Part shown: one piece after another, positions 25,552 to 34,882 of the stretch
Numbering within the stretch: the first letter of the stretch is position 1
Layout of the letters: every line of letters starts with the position of its first letter
Source: Acidobacteriota bacterium
Lineage (GTDB): Bacteria; Acidobacteriota; Vicinamibacteria; Vicinamibacterales; UBA2999
Assembly: GCA_016210845.1 (NCBI GenBank)
Contig: JACQTK010000162.1
Coordinates: 1-36,337 of the forward strand
Length of the DNA stretch: 36,337 nucleotides
Reading direction: 5' to 3'
The notes under the pieces: model-generated
Seen by the model: only the letters and a program-made list of their open reading frames with translations
The model's database searches: none
What the model was told of the DNA's origin: nothing
Translations under genes and position numbers: made by a program

Positions 25552-26063
25552 ATCTCCACGACCTCACCGAACCGGAAGTCCGGCTTGAGGTCCCAGTACC
25601 AGCTCCCATCGGCCAGAAACACGCGGCGGCTGCCGAGGGCGCGCATGCGTGCACGCATGGCGTCGAGCACACGGGCGAAGAATCCATCACGATCGAAGAG
25701 CAGGATCGCGTCCTCGACCATGTCGAGATACAGCGGGCTGTGATACCGCGCTTCGTCCGGCGTCTTGGTCACCAGGTTCCACTCGACCTCGTCCACGCCG
25801 CGCACCACGCGCACGCGCCGCCACTCCGTCAGCAGTGGCCGCCGACGCTCCGCAAGACTTTTGGGAAACCCCCCGGCCACGATCAGCAGGTCGATGTCGG
25901 AGGACGCATCCGCCGTTCCCCGAGCGACCGAGCCAAAGAGCACGAGCGACACGAGCCGCGGCCCAAGCAGCGCGCTCCAGGCCTCTGTCGCGGCTGCCAG
26001 CTGGCTCCGAAAGGGCTCTCGCACGGCGTCCAACGCTTCGCCACGCAGAATAGAAGGTGTCAC
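25548..26063 (-). CDS. Nucleotidyltransferase (MNT-like) of a HEPN pair
   Basis: A 171-residue pol-beta-fold nucleotidyltransferase. VLFGSVARGTADASSDIDLLIV contains the GSx10DxD active site, with a later acidic residue in VEWNLVTKTPDEARY. In studied HEPN/MNT pairs the nucleotidyltransferase AMP-modifies and silences the HEPN partner; whether this applies here is inference. GTG 26063 is used as the start (MTPSILRGEALDAV). Both proteins are longer than minimal MntA/HepT pairs. The pair sits among broken kinase genes, as expected for an acquired module. Confidence 0.85.
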   Translation of the reverse strand: MTPSILRGEALDAVREPFRSQLAAATEAWSALLGPRLVSLVLFGSVARGTADASSDIDLLIVAGGFPKSLAERRRPLLTEWRRVRVVRGVDEVEWNLVTKTPDEARYHSPLYLDMVEDAILLFDRDGFFARVLDAMRARMRALGSRRVFLADGSWYWDLKPDFRFGEVVEI

Positions 26064-26114
26064 AGCGGCGATTGTAGTCTACACATGGTCCTGCGGCGTG
26101 GGCGGCCAGACCCC

Positions 26115-26385
26115 TGGAGGATGCCATCGAACGCGCAACGCGAAAAAGAACCGCGCGCTCGGCCGCCGCTCGATGGCGACCATCGAATCGAATCGCTCGT
26201 GAAGACCCCGTTCGAAGAGCGCAACGGCATCGTGTCGTCCGACGATCGTTGGCTCGCGTTCCAGTCGGACACGTCTGACAGGCCGGAGGTGTATGTGCGC
26301 CCGTTTCCGACACTGGTGGACGCACGTACGACGTGTCACCTGACGGGCGGCGCTTTCTCATGGTCAAGCCGGTCCGCCGACACGG
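26115..26385 (+). pseudogene. Fragment of a WD40/TolB-type kinase C-terminal region
   Basis: One frame reads KTPFEERNGIVSSDDRWLAF, then QSDTSDRPEVYVRPFP, a standard last-propeller segment of these kinases. After a frame change the next stretch reads YDVSPDGRRFLMVKPV. The parts that normally lie between them are deleted. It points toward, and ends next to, the convergent kinase gene at 26460-28607. Confidence 0.75.
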
Positions 26386-26425
26386 CGATCGGCCCGGCGG
26401 CGCACGCCGACTCGATCCATCCAGA

Positions 26426-26453
26426 GAACCCAGAACGGGGAACTCCGAAACGA
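26426..26453 (+). repeat. Short heptanucleotide array beside the kinase stop
   Basis: Four heptamers: GAACCCA, GAACGGG, GAACTCC, GAAACGA. The same GAACNNN vocabulary is found at 34125-34173. It lies 7 bp from the stop codon of the kinase gene. Confidence 0.75.
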
Positions 26454-26459
26454 CGCGCG

Positions 26460-28607
26460 TCAGTTCCCGCCCGGCACCAGCCGGCGCAATTCCTCGAACC
26501 AGTTGAGGACCAGGTTCAAGCGTGTCCCGGCGCGCGGATCGTCGTCGCTCTTCACCACCAGGAACCGCTGCCCATCGGGCGCCACGTCGTAGGCGGGGCG
26601 CCCGATGGCGTCGAGCGAGTCATACGGCCGTTCGAACAGCGGCTCGGGACCGCTGGCCGCGAATCCATCGTCGTACGACACCTGTACTCGCATCATCCGC
26701 TCGCCAACCCGATAGAACAGCTCGCGGCCGTTCCTGTGCCACATCGGCTGGCTCCCGCCATCGGTGGAAATCTGGTACTCCCGGCCCGCACTGCCGAACG
26801 GACGCACATACACCTCGTCACGGCCCGAGACGTTCGACCGGTATGCGATCCACTGCCCATCAGGTGAGAACGCGGCGGATCCTTCCGACGTCGCGGTCTG
26901 CAGAAACGGCGACACGCGGCGATCGGTCATGTCGAGGATCCAGATGTCCATGCCGGTGCGCGATCCCTCGCCTAACCAACTGAAGGCCAGGTACCGGCCG
27001 TCCGGTGACCACGAGTTCGGAACCTGCTGGCCCTCGCCGCTTGTGAGCCGTTCTTCGGCGCTGGACCCCTCGACCGCCTGCCAGTAGATGTTTCGCGCTC
27101 CGGCCTCCGTCCGCCTGTATGCGATACGCGGCCCGTCAGGTGGGGCCAGCGATGGCTGGACTCGCCGCGCGAACGGTCCGGAGTCGTGAGTGCGGTCGGC
27201 TCGCCTCCCGATGCCGACACCCGCCACAAGCCGCTGGTGACCGACGGGGTGTAGACGATGCTGTCATCGTCTCCCCATGTCGCTGCGCCGACGGCCGTCT
27301 GCACGACGACGGTCGGCGCCCCGCCGTTGAGCGGCACCTTCTTCAGCGCGCCGAGCGCGAGGAACCCAATCCATCGACCATCCGGCGAGAAGAACGGCAA
27401 CCCGGCCCCCTCGGTTCCCGCGACCGGCCGGGCCTCGGCGCTGGCGAGCGGCCGAAGGAAGAGCTGCTGCGTGCCCTCGCGAGTGGCTGCGTACGCGACG
27501 TACTGTCCGTCCGGCGAGATCGCGACCGGGTGTAAACGATCGGCCAGCTCGTCGCCCGGTGGCAGCGTGAGGGTGACGTGGGCCGCAGTCGCCGCCGTGG
27601 TGGGTACCGACAGGCGAGCCGCGGACCACGAGGTCACGGCCACGAGGACCAGAGCGGCGGCGACGGTCCACCACTGGATCCTTCGAAACCGGGCACGCGG
27701 GAGCATGCTGAGCGATACCCGTTCGTGTTCATCCAGCACGAACACCGCACCCGCAATGTCACCCAGCCGCCGGCGCGGGTCTCGCTGGAGACACCTTTTC
27801 ACCAGCAGCTGGAGAGCAGCCGGCACCGCCGCTCCAAGCGCATCGAAATCGGCATCGCGTGCCACGACGAATGCCATCGTCTCTGACGCATTCTCGCCTT
27901 CGAACGGCCGCCTGCCGGTGAGCATCTCGTAGAGCACGCACCCGAACGCCCAGATGTCGCTGCGCTTGTCCGCGGGTTTTCCCTTGGCCTGCTCCGGCGC
28001 CATGTACGCCGCCGTGCCGAGGATCACGCCCGCCTGTGTGGCCGCCAGCGACAAGGTCCGCGAGTTCGTCGCCCCCACTCCGCCTACTCCGCCCACCCCG
28101 CCCACGCCGCTCACATCCAGCGCCTTGGCCAGGCCGAAGTCGAGCACCTTCACCTGTCCGTCCGGTGTGAGCGCGATGTTGGCGGGCTTCAGGTCGCGGT
28201 GGACGATCCCCTTCTCGTGCGCCGCCTGCAGCGCGTCCGCGACCTGCCGGGCGATGGCGAGGGCCTCGCTCAGAGGCAGCGCCCCGGCTTTCAGCCGGTG
28301 CGCGAGCGTGTCGCCCTCGACCAGCTCCATGACGAGGAACTGGATCGGGGCCTGCCCGGCGGCTGCCGGGGACTGCTCGAGGCCGTAGATCGTGGCGATG
28401 TTCGGGTGATTGAGCGCGGCGAGCAGTTGCGCCTCGCGCTGGAAGCGGGCGGCGCGCTCGGGGTCGAAGCTATCGGTGACGATCTTGATGGCGACGTCCC
28501 GCCGCAGCTTCGGATCGTGCGCGCGGTAGACCTCGCCCTATGCCGCCGGCGCCAAGCGCACTGCGGATGTCGTACCCGCCGAGGCGGCTCCCGGGAGCGA
28601 GGGACAT
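26460..28607 (-). pseudogene. Ser/Thr protein kinase with TolB/WD40-like sensor, two frame disruptions
   Basis: From ATG 28607 the protein reads MSLAPGSRLGGYDIRSALGA, then GGIG. A one-base disturbance in the glycine-rich loop (extra A at 28539, giving ATAGGG) shifts the frame. The kinase domain continues in another frame (GEVYRAHDPKLRRDVAIKIV, HRDLKPANIAL, DFGLAKALD, YMAPEQ), followed by a membrane helix (WWTVAAALVLVAVTSW) and propeller repeats. Near 27200 the frame changes again after ESSHRWPHLTG, apparently with loss of perhaps 150-200 residues relative to full-length kinases (estimate from memory of the family). It ends NWFEELRRLVPGGN at 26460. An in-frame nonamer array adds GVGGVGGVGG after DFGLAKALD. 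It is called a pseudogene unless frameshifting is shown. Confidence 0.8.
28076..28111 (-). repeat. In-frame nonamer array in the kinase gene
   Basis: Four nonamers (on the plus strand CACTCCGCC, TACTCCGCC, CACCCCGCC, CACGCCGCT) encode SGVGGVGGVGGV in the activation-segment region of the kinase, right after DFGLAKALD. They match the intergenic GGCGGAGTN array at 24315-24341. Confidence 0.85.
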
Positions 28608-28747
28608 GCGCGTGTGGGAATGTGAGCCGGGAGGAGTATACGGGAACGGCACGCAGGAACGGAATACCACCAGCCATTTCAGCTCCTCGAACCAGGGACC
28701 GAGCGGTGTAGAAGGGCACCCGCCGCCTCGGACCCACCGAGCGGCCG

Positions 28748-28795
28748 CTATCGCTGCGGCGGCGCGAGGCGACGCAGTTCGTCGAAGCTGTTAGG
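28748..28795 (-). pseudogene. Very short kinase C-terminal remnant
   Basis: On the minus strand the codons before TAG 28748 read NSFDELRRLAPPQR, resembling the kinase ends NWFEELRRL found at 3857 and 26460. Only about 15 residues remain, so this rests on a short match in a region already rich in kinase debris. Confidence 0.45.
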
Positions 28796-29206
28796 ATGGG
28801 CGCGATGGTGCCCATGCCTTCGCCTCCGCGGATCGACGCGCTCGTGCGAGCGGCCCGAGCGACACCGGGGCTCGAGCTGCTGCTGTTGTTCGGCTCGGGC
28901 GCGCGCGACGAGGCACACGCGGGATCGGACTGGGACTTCGGTTACCTGGCCGTTGCCGACACGGACCCCGAGCCGCTGCGCGCGGGATTGGTGGAAACAC
29001 TCGATACCGATCGCGTGGACCTGGTCGATCTGCGGCGCGCGAGCGGCCTGCTGCGGTACCGCGCGGCGCGCGACGGGCACGTGGTGTTCGAGGCACGGCC
29101 AGGGCTTGACGATGCGTTCAGGCTGGAGACGGTGCGGTTCTGGTGTGACGCCGCTCCCGTTGTGCAGCGCGGATACGAGGACGTTCTGGCGGAGCTGACG
29201 CGGTGA
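28796..29206 (+). CDS. Small nucleotidyltransferase-domain protein (MntA-like)
   Basis: A 136-residue pol-beta-type nucleotidyltransferase: LLLFGSGARDEAHAGSDWDF carries GSx10DxD, followed by a short helical C-terminus (RFWCDAAPVVQRGYEDVLAELTR). ATG 28796 is used; the in-frame ATG at 28805 is possible. Minimal proteins of this kind are usually antitoxin partners of HEPN (DUF86) proteins, but no HEPN gene follows. The next gene, encoding a secretory lipase, overlaps its stop by 4 bp. It may be an orphan antitoxin or a modifying enzyme with another partner. Confidence 0.8.
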   Translation: MGAMVPMPSPPRIDALVRAARATPGLELLLLFGSGARDEAHAGSDWDFGYLAVADTDPEPLRAGLVETLDTDRVDLVDLRRASGLLRYRAARDGHVVFEARPGLDDAFRLETVRFWCDAAPVVQRGYEDVLAELTR

Positions 29207-30492
29207 GCCCGCTCGACCGGGCGGTGCAGATTCGATGGACTGCCCCGATTGTGCTGGTCGTCCTCGTCGTCGCCTGCGGGGGTGTCGCCAACGATGGGGA
29301 CGCTTCCGGGAGCTTCGGCGCGGCGCTGGGCGCTCGCGAGGGGCCCTCGGGCAGCGCCTTCTGGCGCGTGCCGGTCGAGGCGCCAGCCGGCACGCAGCGA
29401 GGAGACGTGCTCTGGGTGCGCGAGCGAACCGATGCCCCCATGGGATCGCGGGGCTGGAACCTGATCTACGTGTCCGAAGGGGCCACGGGCGCGCTGGTGT
29501 ACGTCTCGGGCGAGGTGTACGCCCCCGACAGCCCGCCGGAAGCCGCGAGCCGGCCGCTCGTGATCTGGAATCACGGCACGGCCGGCACCCAGGATTCATG
29601 CGCCCCCTCGCGCAACAATCTGGCGCTCGGCAGCGAGCGTGAAGGCGACCGGCTGGCCAGCGACGGCGACAGCCGCGCGCCCGCGCTCGTCTCCCTGCTC
29701 GAGCGCGGTTACGTCGTAGCGATGAGCGACTACCAGGGCCTGGGGACGCCTGGCGGCACCGAGTACCTCAATGGGCCGTCGCAGGGGCGGGCGGCGCTCG
29801 ACGTGGCCCGCGCGGCGCGGAACCTCACGCCGCTCGGTGCGGGCGAACAGGTGGCGATGTACGGGTTCTCGCAGGGCGGGCAGACGTCGCTCTGGGCTGC
29901 GCACCTGGCGCCCACTTATGCGCCGGAGCTCGACCTGCGCGGCGTGGTGGCCATCGCGCCCGCGGCCCGCCAGCTCGCGCTGTCGTTCTACGACCTGGAC
30001 ATCCCTGAGAATGCTGGATACTTCATCGCGCGGATGGCCGGGCTCGCGGTCGGGCATCCGGAACTACGGCTCCGCGACATGCTGACGCCCGCGGGGCTGG
30101 AGATGCTCGACGCACAGACATGGGATTGCTTCGAGATCTTCCGCCAGGCCTCAGGCATGACCGAGCCGTATGCGTATCCCAAAGCGCTCGAGCCAGGGAC
30201 CGCCTGGCGTCGGCGGCTCGAGGCCAACGACGCGTTCCTGCCGATTGCCAGCTCGATTCCGGTGCTCGTGATCCAGGGTGACGCGGACGTCGACGTCGGC
30301 GTCGAGCTGACCCGTGACGTGGTCCGCGACCTCTGTGCTGGCGGCACGCTGGTCGAATACCAGGAGCACCCGGGCGTGAATCATCTCGACATGAACGTGC
30401 GGGCGGCCCCGCAGGTCGCTGACTGGGTTGCCGCAAGGTTCGCGGACGAGACGGCGCGCAGCACGTGCGCCGGCAACGAGCCGGCATCGTAG
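29203..30492 (+). CDS. Secretory lipase-family (PF03583-like) lipoprotein
   Basis: A 429-residue alpha/beta hydrolase predicted to be lipid-anchored: leader IVLVVLVVACGG with a lipobox Cys at about residue 26. The domain has LVIWNHGTAGTQDSCAPS, the nucleophile elbow MYGFSQGGQTS (Gly-Phe-Ser-Gln-Gly), and probable catalytic Asp in VIQGDADVDVG and His in HPGVNHLDM. The whole resembles the secretory lipase (LIP) family known from fungi and actinobacteria. GTG 29203 overlaps the nucleotidyltransferase stop by 4 bp, so the two are translationally coupled, an unusual pairing. Natural substrate unknown. Confidence 0.87.
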   Translation: MSPLDRAVQIRWTAPIVLVVLVVACGGVANDGDASGSFGAALGAREGPSGSAFWRVPVEAPAGTQRGDVLWVRERTDAPMGSRGWNLIYVSEGATGALVYVSGEVYAPDSPPEAASRPLVIWNHGTAGTQDSCAPSRNNLALGSEREGDRLASDGDSRAPALVSLLERGYVVAMSDYQGLGTPGGTEYLNGPSQGRAALDVARAARNLTPLGAGEQVAMYGFSQGGQTSLWAAHLAPTYAPELDLRGVVAIAPAARQLALSFYDLDIPENAGYFIARMAGLAVGHPELRLRDMLTPAGLEMLDAQTWDCFEIFRQASGMTEPYAYPKALEPGTAWRRRLEANDAFLPIASSIPVLVIQGDADVDVGVELTRDVVRDLCAGGTLVEYQEHPGVNHLDMNVRAAPQVADWVAARFADETARSTCAGNEPAS

Positions 30493-30690
30493 GACCGCCG
30501 GGGGCTGGCGCCATCTTGGCGGCGTCCCGATCGCCGGCGCCACCTTCCGATCTGGCGAAGATGGTGCGCAAAACAGCGCCGCCGCGCCAGCTTTCCCGGT
30601 GACCCAGCCACGGTTTTGTGCTACACGTTGGGCTTCCCACGGATCACGATGACCATGCCGCCCTTCCGGCGCTTCCTCGGCAGGAGGTGA

Positions 30691-33301
30691 ATGGCGGGTC
30701 CGCTGTCCGGCCAACGACTCGGCGTCTACGAGCTCGGGTCGCTGCTGGGCGTCGGCGCCATAGGGGGAGGTGTATGCCGCGTACGACCCGCGGCTCAAGC
30801 GGGAGGTGGCCGTCAAGGTGGTCCCGTCGGCGCTTGCCGAAGACCCGAAGCGCCTCGAGCGGCTGGAGCGTGAGGCGCGGGCGGCCGCAGCGCTGAACCA
30901 TCCGAACATCCTCGCGGTCCACGACATCGGCACTCACGAGGGCATTCCCTACATCGTCATGGAACGCGTGCAGGGCGAAACGCTCGCGGAACGCCTGCGG
31001 CGCGAGCGTCCGTCCCTCGACTGGTCGCTCGGCGTGGGAGCCCAGATCGCCGACGCCCTGGCGGCCGTCCACGCGCGAGGCATCCTCCATCGGGACCTCA
31101 AGCCCGGCAACGTGATGCTCACGCACGACGGGCGCGTAAAGGTGCTCGACTTCGGGCTCGCCAAGCCGCTGCCCGACGCGGCGACCACCGGCTCGGCGCC
31201 GTTGACGCTCACGGGCCAGCTCTTTGGCACGCCGGCCTACATGGCTCCGGAGCAGTTCGACGGGCGAGCGTTGGCCGACCATCGTGCCGACCTCTACAGT
31301 CTCGGCGTGATCCTCTTCGAGCTGGTGACGGGCCGGCGTCCATTCCAGGGCCACGATTTCACGGCGGTGGCGGTCAACGAGGTGAAGGAGCCGGCGCCGT
31401 CCCCGAGCGAGATCGAGCCGTCGGTTCCACCGCGCGTGGCCGACGTCATCAGCCGGTGTCTGGCGAAGGATCCCGAGGCTCGGCCTGCGTCGGCGGCTGC
31501 GCTGAAGCAGGAACTGGAGCAAATCCGGACGACCCTGGAGCAGAGGGCTGTGGCCGTCACAGTGCCGTCGCGCTTTCTGCGGGGCGCCGTTGGGCGGTTG
31601 ACGTCATCGCCGCGCGCTCGAACGGCCACCGCGGCGGTGGCGCTGGCCGGCGGCATCGCGGTCGCCGCGATCGGCGTCTCGAACTGGCGCCAGGGAGCCA
31701 TGGTGGCAGTGCCGGGAACCGAACGCCCGGTGATTGCGGTCGTGCCCTTCGTGAACGCCAGCGGGCAGGCATCGAACGACTACCTCGGCATCGGCATCGC
31801 GGATGCGTTGACGACCAGTCTGTCGAGCTTGTCGTCGGTGTTGGTGGTGTCCGGCCAGACGGCCCGGGACTCGGCGCGGGCGACGTCCGACCTCCCGGCG
31901 CTGGCGCGCGAGCTTGGCGCGAGCCTGCTGGTGCACGGAAGCCTCCAGCGCTCGGGCGATGCCGTCCGCGTCGACGCCAGGGTCGTGACGCCCGAGGGCG
32001 CCGTCCTGTGGGCCGGAGAGTCCGAGGCCAGCATGTCGGACCTGTTCGCGCTCGAGCGCCGGATCGCGGACCGGCTCGTGGAGGGGCTCCGCGTGTCCAC
32101 CTCGTCGGCCGAGCGTGAGCGGCTCGCCGTTCTTCCGACGCAGAACCAGGAGGCGATCGAGGTGTACTGGCAGGGAATCGCGCTGCTGGAGCGGACCGAC
32201 GCCGAAGCCGTCGAGCGGGCGATTGGCAGCTTCGAGCGCGCGATCGCGCTGGATCCGAGGTTTGCCGTAGCGCATGCCGGCCTTGGCGCGGCGTTCGTCA
32301 GGCAGTACGGCATCACCAACGACGGCGCCTGGATGACGCGGGCCAACGACGCCGTTCTTCGCGCGCTGGAGATCGACCCGTCACAGACCGAGGTCCGGCT
32401 CGCGTTGGCCAGCGTGTATCGCTCGACCGGCCGAAACGGCTCGGCGGTCGAGGAACTGCGTCGCGTGCTGGCCGACGACCCGACCAACGATGAGGCGCGC
32501 CGGCGCATGGGCGCGATCTTCCTGAGCGAGGGGCGTCAGGAGGAGGCGCTCGAGCAGTATCGCGTCGCGGCAGCCCAGCGCCCGGCGTACTGGGTGAACC
32601 ACGACCAGCTCGGGCTGTTCTACTTCAGGGCGGGGCGCTTCGAAGATGCGATCCGAGCCTTCACGCGCGTCACCGAGCTGCGCCCCGACTCGGCGCAGGC
32701 GTTTCAGCGTCTCGGAACCGCCTATCAGGCGCTCGGCGACAAGGCCCGGGCGCGGGAGCACCTGGAGCGGGCGATCGCCATCACGCCCGATCCGGCGTCG
32801 TACTCGAACCTCGGCACGCTCTATTACTCGGACGGGCAGTTCGAGGAGGCGGCTCGCGCCTACCTTGCAGCCATTCAGCTCCGGCCGAACCGCGCCATCT
32901 ACCGCAAGAACCTGGGCGACACCTACCTGAAGCTGGGACGCGGGCCGGAGGCGCGCGCCGAGTACCTGGAAACCGCCCGCCTGGCCGAGGGCGGGCTGGC
33001 CGTCAACCCGAGCAGCGCCCTGACCATGGCGCAGCTGGCGGTCTACCAGGCGAAGCTCGGTCGACGGGAAGAGGCCGCGAGCGGGATCGCGCGGGCGCTC
33101 GCCATTAACCCGTCCGATCCGGAAGTGCGCTACCTGCGGGCGGTGGTGCTGGCCCTGGTCGGCGAGCTCGGTGCGGCGGTCGACGCCGCGGCCGAAGCCG
33201 TGTCCGCCGGGGTCCCCCTCGATCGCGTGCGTGAAGACGACGACCTCGAGCCGCTCCAATCCATCCCTGAATTCCAGTCACTCATTTCTGCCCCGGGATA
33301 G
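30691..33301 (+). CDS. Ser/Thr protein kinase with TPR sensor, frame disturbed in the glycine-rich loop
   Basis: The gene starts at ATG 30691 with AGGAGG at 30682-30687: MAGPLSGQRLGVYELGSLLG, then VGAIG. At 30762 an extra A (ATAGGG where ATGGG is expected) shifts the frame, and the kinase continues in the frame open from GTG 30770: VYAAYDPRLKREVAVKVV, HRDLKPGNVML, DFGLAKPL and YMAPEQFDG. A transmembrane helix (TATAAVALAGGIAVAAIGVS) follows. Then comes a TolB/FlgO-like N-terminal-type domain (RPVIAVVPFVNASGQASNDY) and about ten TPR units to residue ~870. Past the loop the frame is intact for about 840 residues, arguing against a long-dead gene. Without frameshifting, the glycine loop is lost. 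It is probably a membrane signalling kinase if made. Confidence 0.85.
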
Positions 33302-33327
33302 CCGGGGCAGCGAAAGGGGATTCGACC

Positions 33328-33909
33328 GTGAAGCGATACAGCATTCATAGCGGCCTGCTCATGTTGTTGGTGCTGACGATCGTCGCGTGTGGTGGCGGCA
33401 GCGCGCCGCCGGCGGAACAGGCCCCGGGGCCGGGCGTGGCTGGCTCAGAGATCAGCTCGGCGGTCCCGCCCACTCGCCGTTTCAACACGCTCAATATCAG
33501 GGCCAAGGGAAATTCTGCTCTCCCTGCCGATTGCGTGGCCCGCGTCGGGGCCGCGGAGCTGGTGGTCATTCGCGGAGACGAGGTCAGGTGGCGTGTCAGG
33601 AACGCGATGGGCAACCTCAGCTGTGAGGGGCTTGAGATGGCGACGCTGGAACTCGTATTCGAGAGAGACGTGTTCCGTGAAGGTGGTAAACGAACCAACC
33701 GCCTTACCGCGATGGCAGGAGACAGGGGGATTGAGGTGGTCGGCCAGATTGACAACGACCGGTCCAGTGAAGGCCTCTGGAAGTACGTCGTGTGCTACAA
33801 CGGAGCACAAGCGTCCGAGGATCCGTGGCTCGATATCTACGGTGATGAGGAGCAGCCGATTCGTCCCGAGGGAGATTTTGCGGCGACGACGACCATGCCG
33901 AGCTGCTAA
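33328..33909 (+). CDS. Predicted lipoprotein, unknown function
   Basis: A 193-residue protein beginning at GTG 33328 (MKRYSIHSGLLMLLVLTIVACGGG) with a clear lipobox. A low-complexity Pro/Ala linker is followed by a beta-rich domain with several Cys (ALPADCVARVG, NLSCEGLEM, KYVVCYNG, TMPSC) that could form disulfides in the periplasm. No family is recognised. GAAAGGGG lies about 10 bp upstream. It is 26 bp after the TPR kinase stop and may be co-transcribed with it. Confidence 0.7.
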   Translation: MKRYSIHSGLLMLLVLTIVACGGGSAPPAEQAPGPGVAGSEISSAVPPTRRFNTLNIRAKGNSALPADCVARVGAAELVVIRGDEVRWRVRNAMGNLSCEGLEMATLELVFERDVFREGGKRTNRLTAMAGDRGIEVVGQIDNDRSSEGLWKYVVCYNGAQASEDPWLDIYGDEEQPIRPEGDFAATTTMPSC

Positions 33910-33926
33910 GCGATTCTCGCGCCGGT

Positions 33927-34114
33927 GTAGCGCGGGGGCTTCCCGCCTCTGCCGCAGGTTTCGGTGAGGCTCGCCGAAGCGCGCTGCGCGCGCGAAGGCG
34001 GCAGCCCCCGCGTGGTGACCCACGCGCAGACCACAGGTTGCGCGCTGCACCGGCGTGACCAAGCGAAGCAGCAGCTGATACCGGGCAGCGAAGGCGGGCA
34101 GGTCCGCCTCTACG
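33927..34114. repeat. REP-like hairpins downstream of the lipoprotein gene
   Basis: GTAG at 33927-33930 is followed by CGCGGGGGCT (33931-33940), which pairs with AGCCCCCGCG (34003-34012) and encloses smaller hairpins. A second unit, GGCGGGCAGGTCCGCC followed by CTCTAC, lies at about 34093-34114. The GTAG/CTAC signatures match the REP-like elements in metG and ligA. Codons between 33910 and 34188 show no family signal. Confidence 0.65.
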
Positions 34115-34124
34115 ACGAGCACAC

Positions 34125-34173
34125 GAACCCGGAACGCCGAACCCGGAACCCGGAACGAAGAACCCAGAACGGC
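34125..34173 (+). repeat. Heptanucleotide array (GAACNNN)
   Basis: Seven heptamers in a row: GAACCCG, GAACGCC, GAACCCG, GAACCCG, GAACGAA, GAACCCA, GAACGGC. The array ends 15 bp from the stop of the convergent ACT-domain gene. Confidence 0.9.
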
Positions 34174-34188
34174 AGTCGCGCGTCCAGC

Positions 34189-34563
34189 CTACCCGTCGAG
34201 CGCCCTCTTGACGGCCTCCAGGTCGCTCGCGCCGATCACCAGCCGGTTGCCCGTGGCCAGATAGCTGAACTGCACGTTGATCTTCGCGTCGGCGATGCGC
34301 TGGAAGACCCGTGCGGCGGATCCCGGCGTGTCCGCAATCGGCACCAGCAGCACCGGCTGCTCGGTGACCACGCGAAACCCCGCCTGGCCGAGCGCGCGGC
34401 GGGTCGCGTCGAGCTGCGTGGTGAGCACGTGGACCACGCCGTCCATCTCCGCGTAGCCGTCGATGTTGATGCCCGAGCTGCCGACCGCGCCGAGCGCCTT
34501 CGCCAGCATGCCCGGCCGATCCTCGGGAAGCGTCACTGCCAGATCAGTTGCCAGATGCGCCAT
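34189..34563 (-). CDS. ACT-domain protein
   Basis: A 124-residue protein with two ACT-like halves: MAHLATDLAVTLPEDRPGML, then INIDGYAEMDGVVHVLTTQLD, then PVLLVPIADTPGSAARVFQRI and INVQFSYLATGNRLVIGASD. Small double-ACT proteins usually bind amino acids as regulators. ATG 34563 starts the conserved region; an earlier in-frame start would add about 17 residues of unlikely sequence. The neighbouring gcvT hints at amino acid or one-carbon regulation but is divergent and separated by about 500 bp of repeats. Confidence 0.82.
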   Translation of the reverse strand: MAHLATDLAVTLPEDRPGMLAKALGAVGSSGINIDGYAEMDGVVHVLTTQLDATRRALGQAGFRVVTEQPVLLVPIADTPGSAARVFQRIADAKINVQFSYLATGNRLVIGASDLEAVKRALDG

Positions 34564-34882
34564 GGGGGCGGATGCTAACACGGCAAGACGATCCCGATCA
34601 GCCACCAAGGCCACGAAGATGGATCAGCCACGAAGAACCCAGCGCGGCGAAGCCGCAACCAAACGCCGCGCTTGGATCAAGAACCTGTGTCTGCTAGTGA
34701 CACTAACGCGCCCGGAGTTGGGCAAAAAACAAAGTCTGGCGCGCCAGTGTCACGAAGCTCACGAAGATGAAGCGTGCAAAAGACTTTGCGTTCTTGGTGA
34801 TCTTCGTGGCCACGTGCGTCTCCGTGCTCTTTGTGGCATCCGGCGCGTCGTTCTTGACCCTCGCTTCGAGCGCATAGTACGG
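34564..34882. repeat. CACGAAG/CTTCGTG dispersed repeat region, no gene
   Basis: Repeated CCACGAAG and CTCACGAAG motifs (about 34606-34770) and inverted copies (TCTTCGTGGCCACG near 34802, CTTTGTGGC near 34830) share their vocabulary with 16168-16292. No credible coding frame, tRNA or riboswitch was seen. A promoter for the ACT-domain gene should lie here but no clear box was found. Confidence 0.6.

Noticed and set aside
30493-30690. Structured RNA or terminator between the lipase and TPR kinase genes
   Set aside because: Short GC-rich inverted matches exist (for example GCGCCATCTT with AAGATGGTGC), but there is no T run and no second copy in the window to support a specific call.
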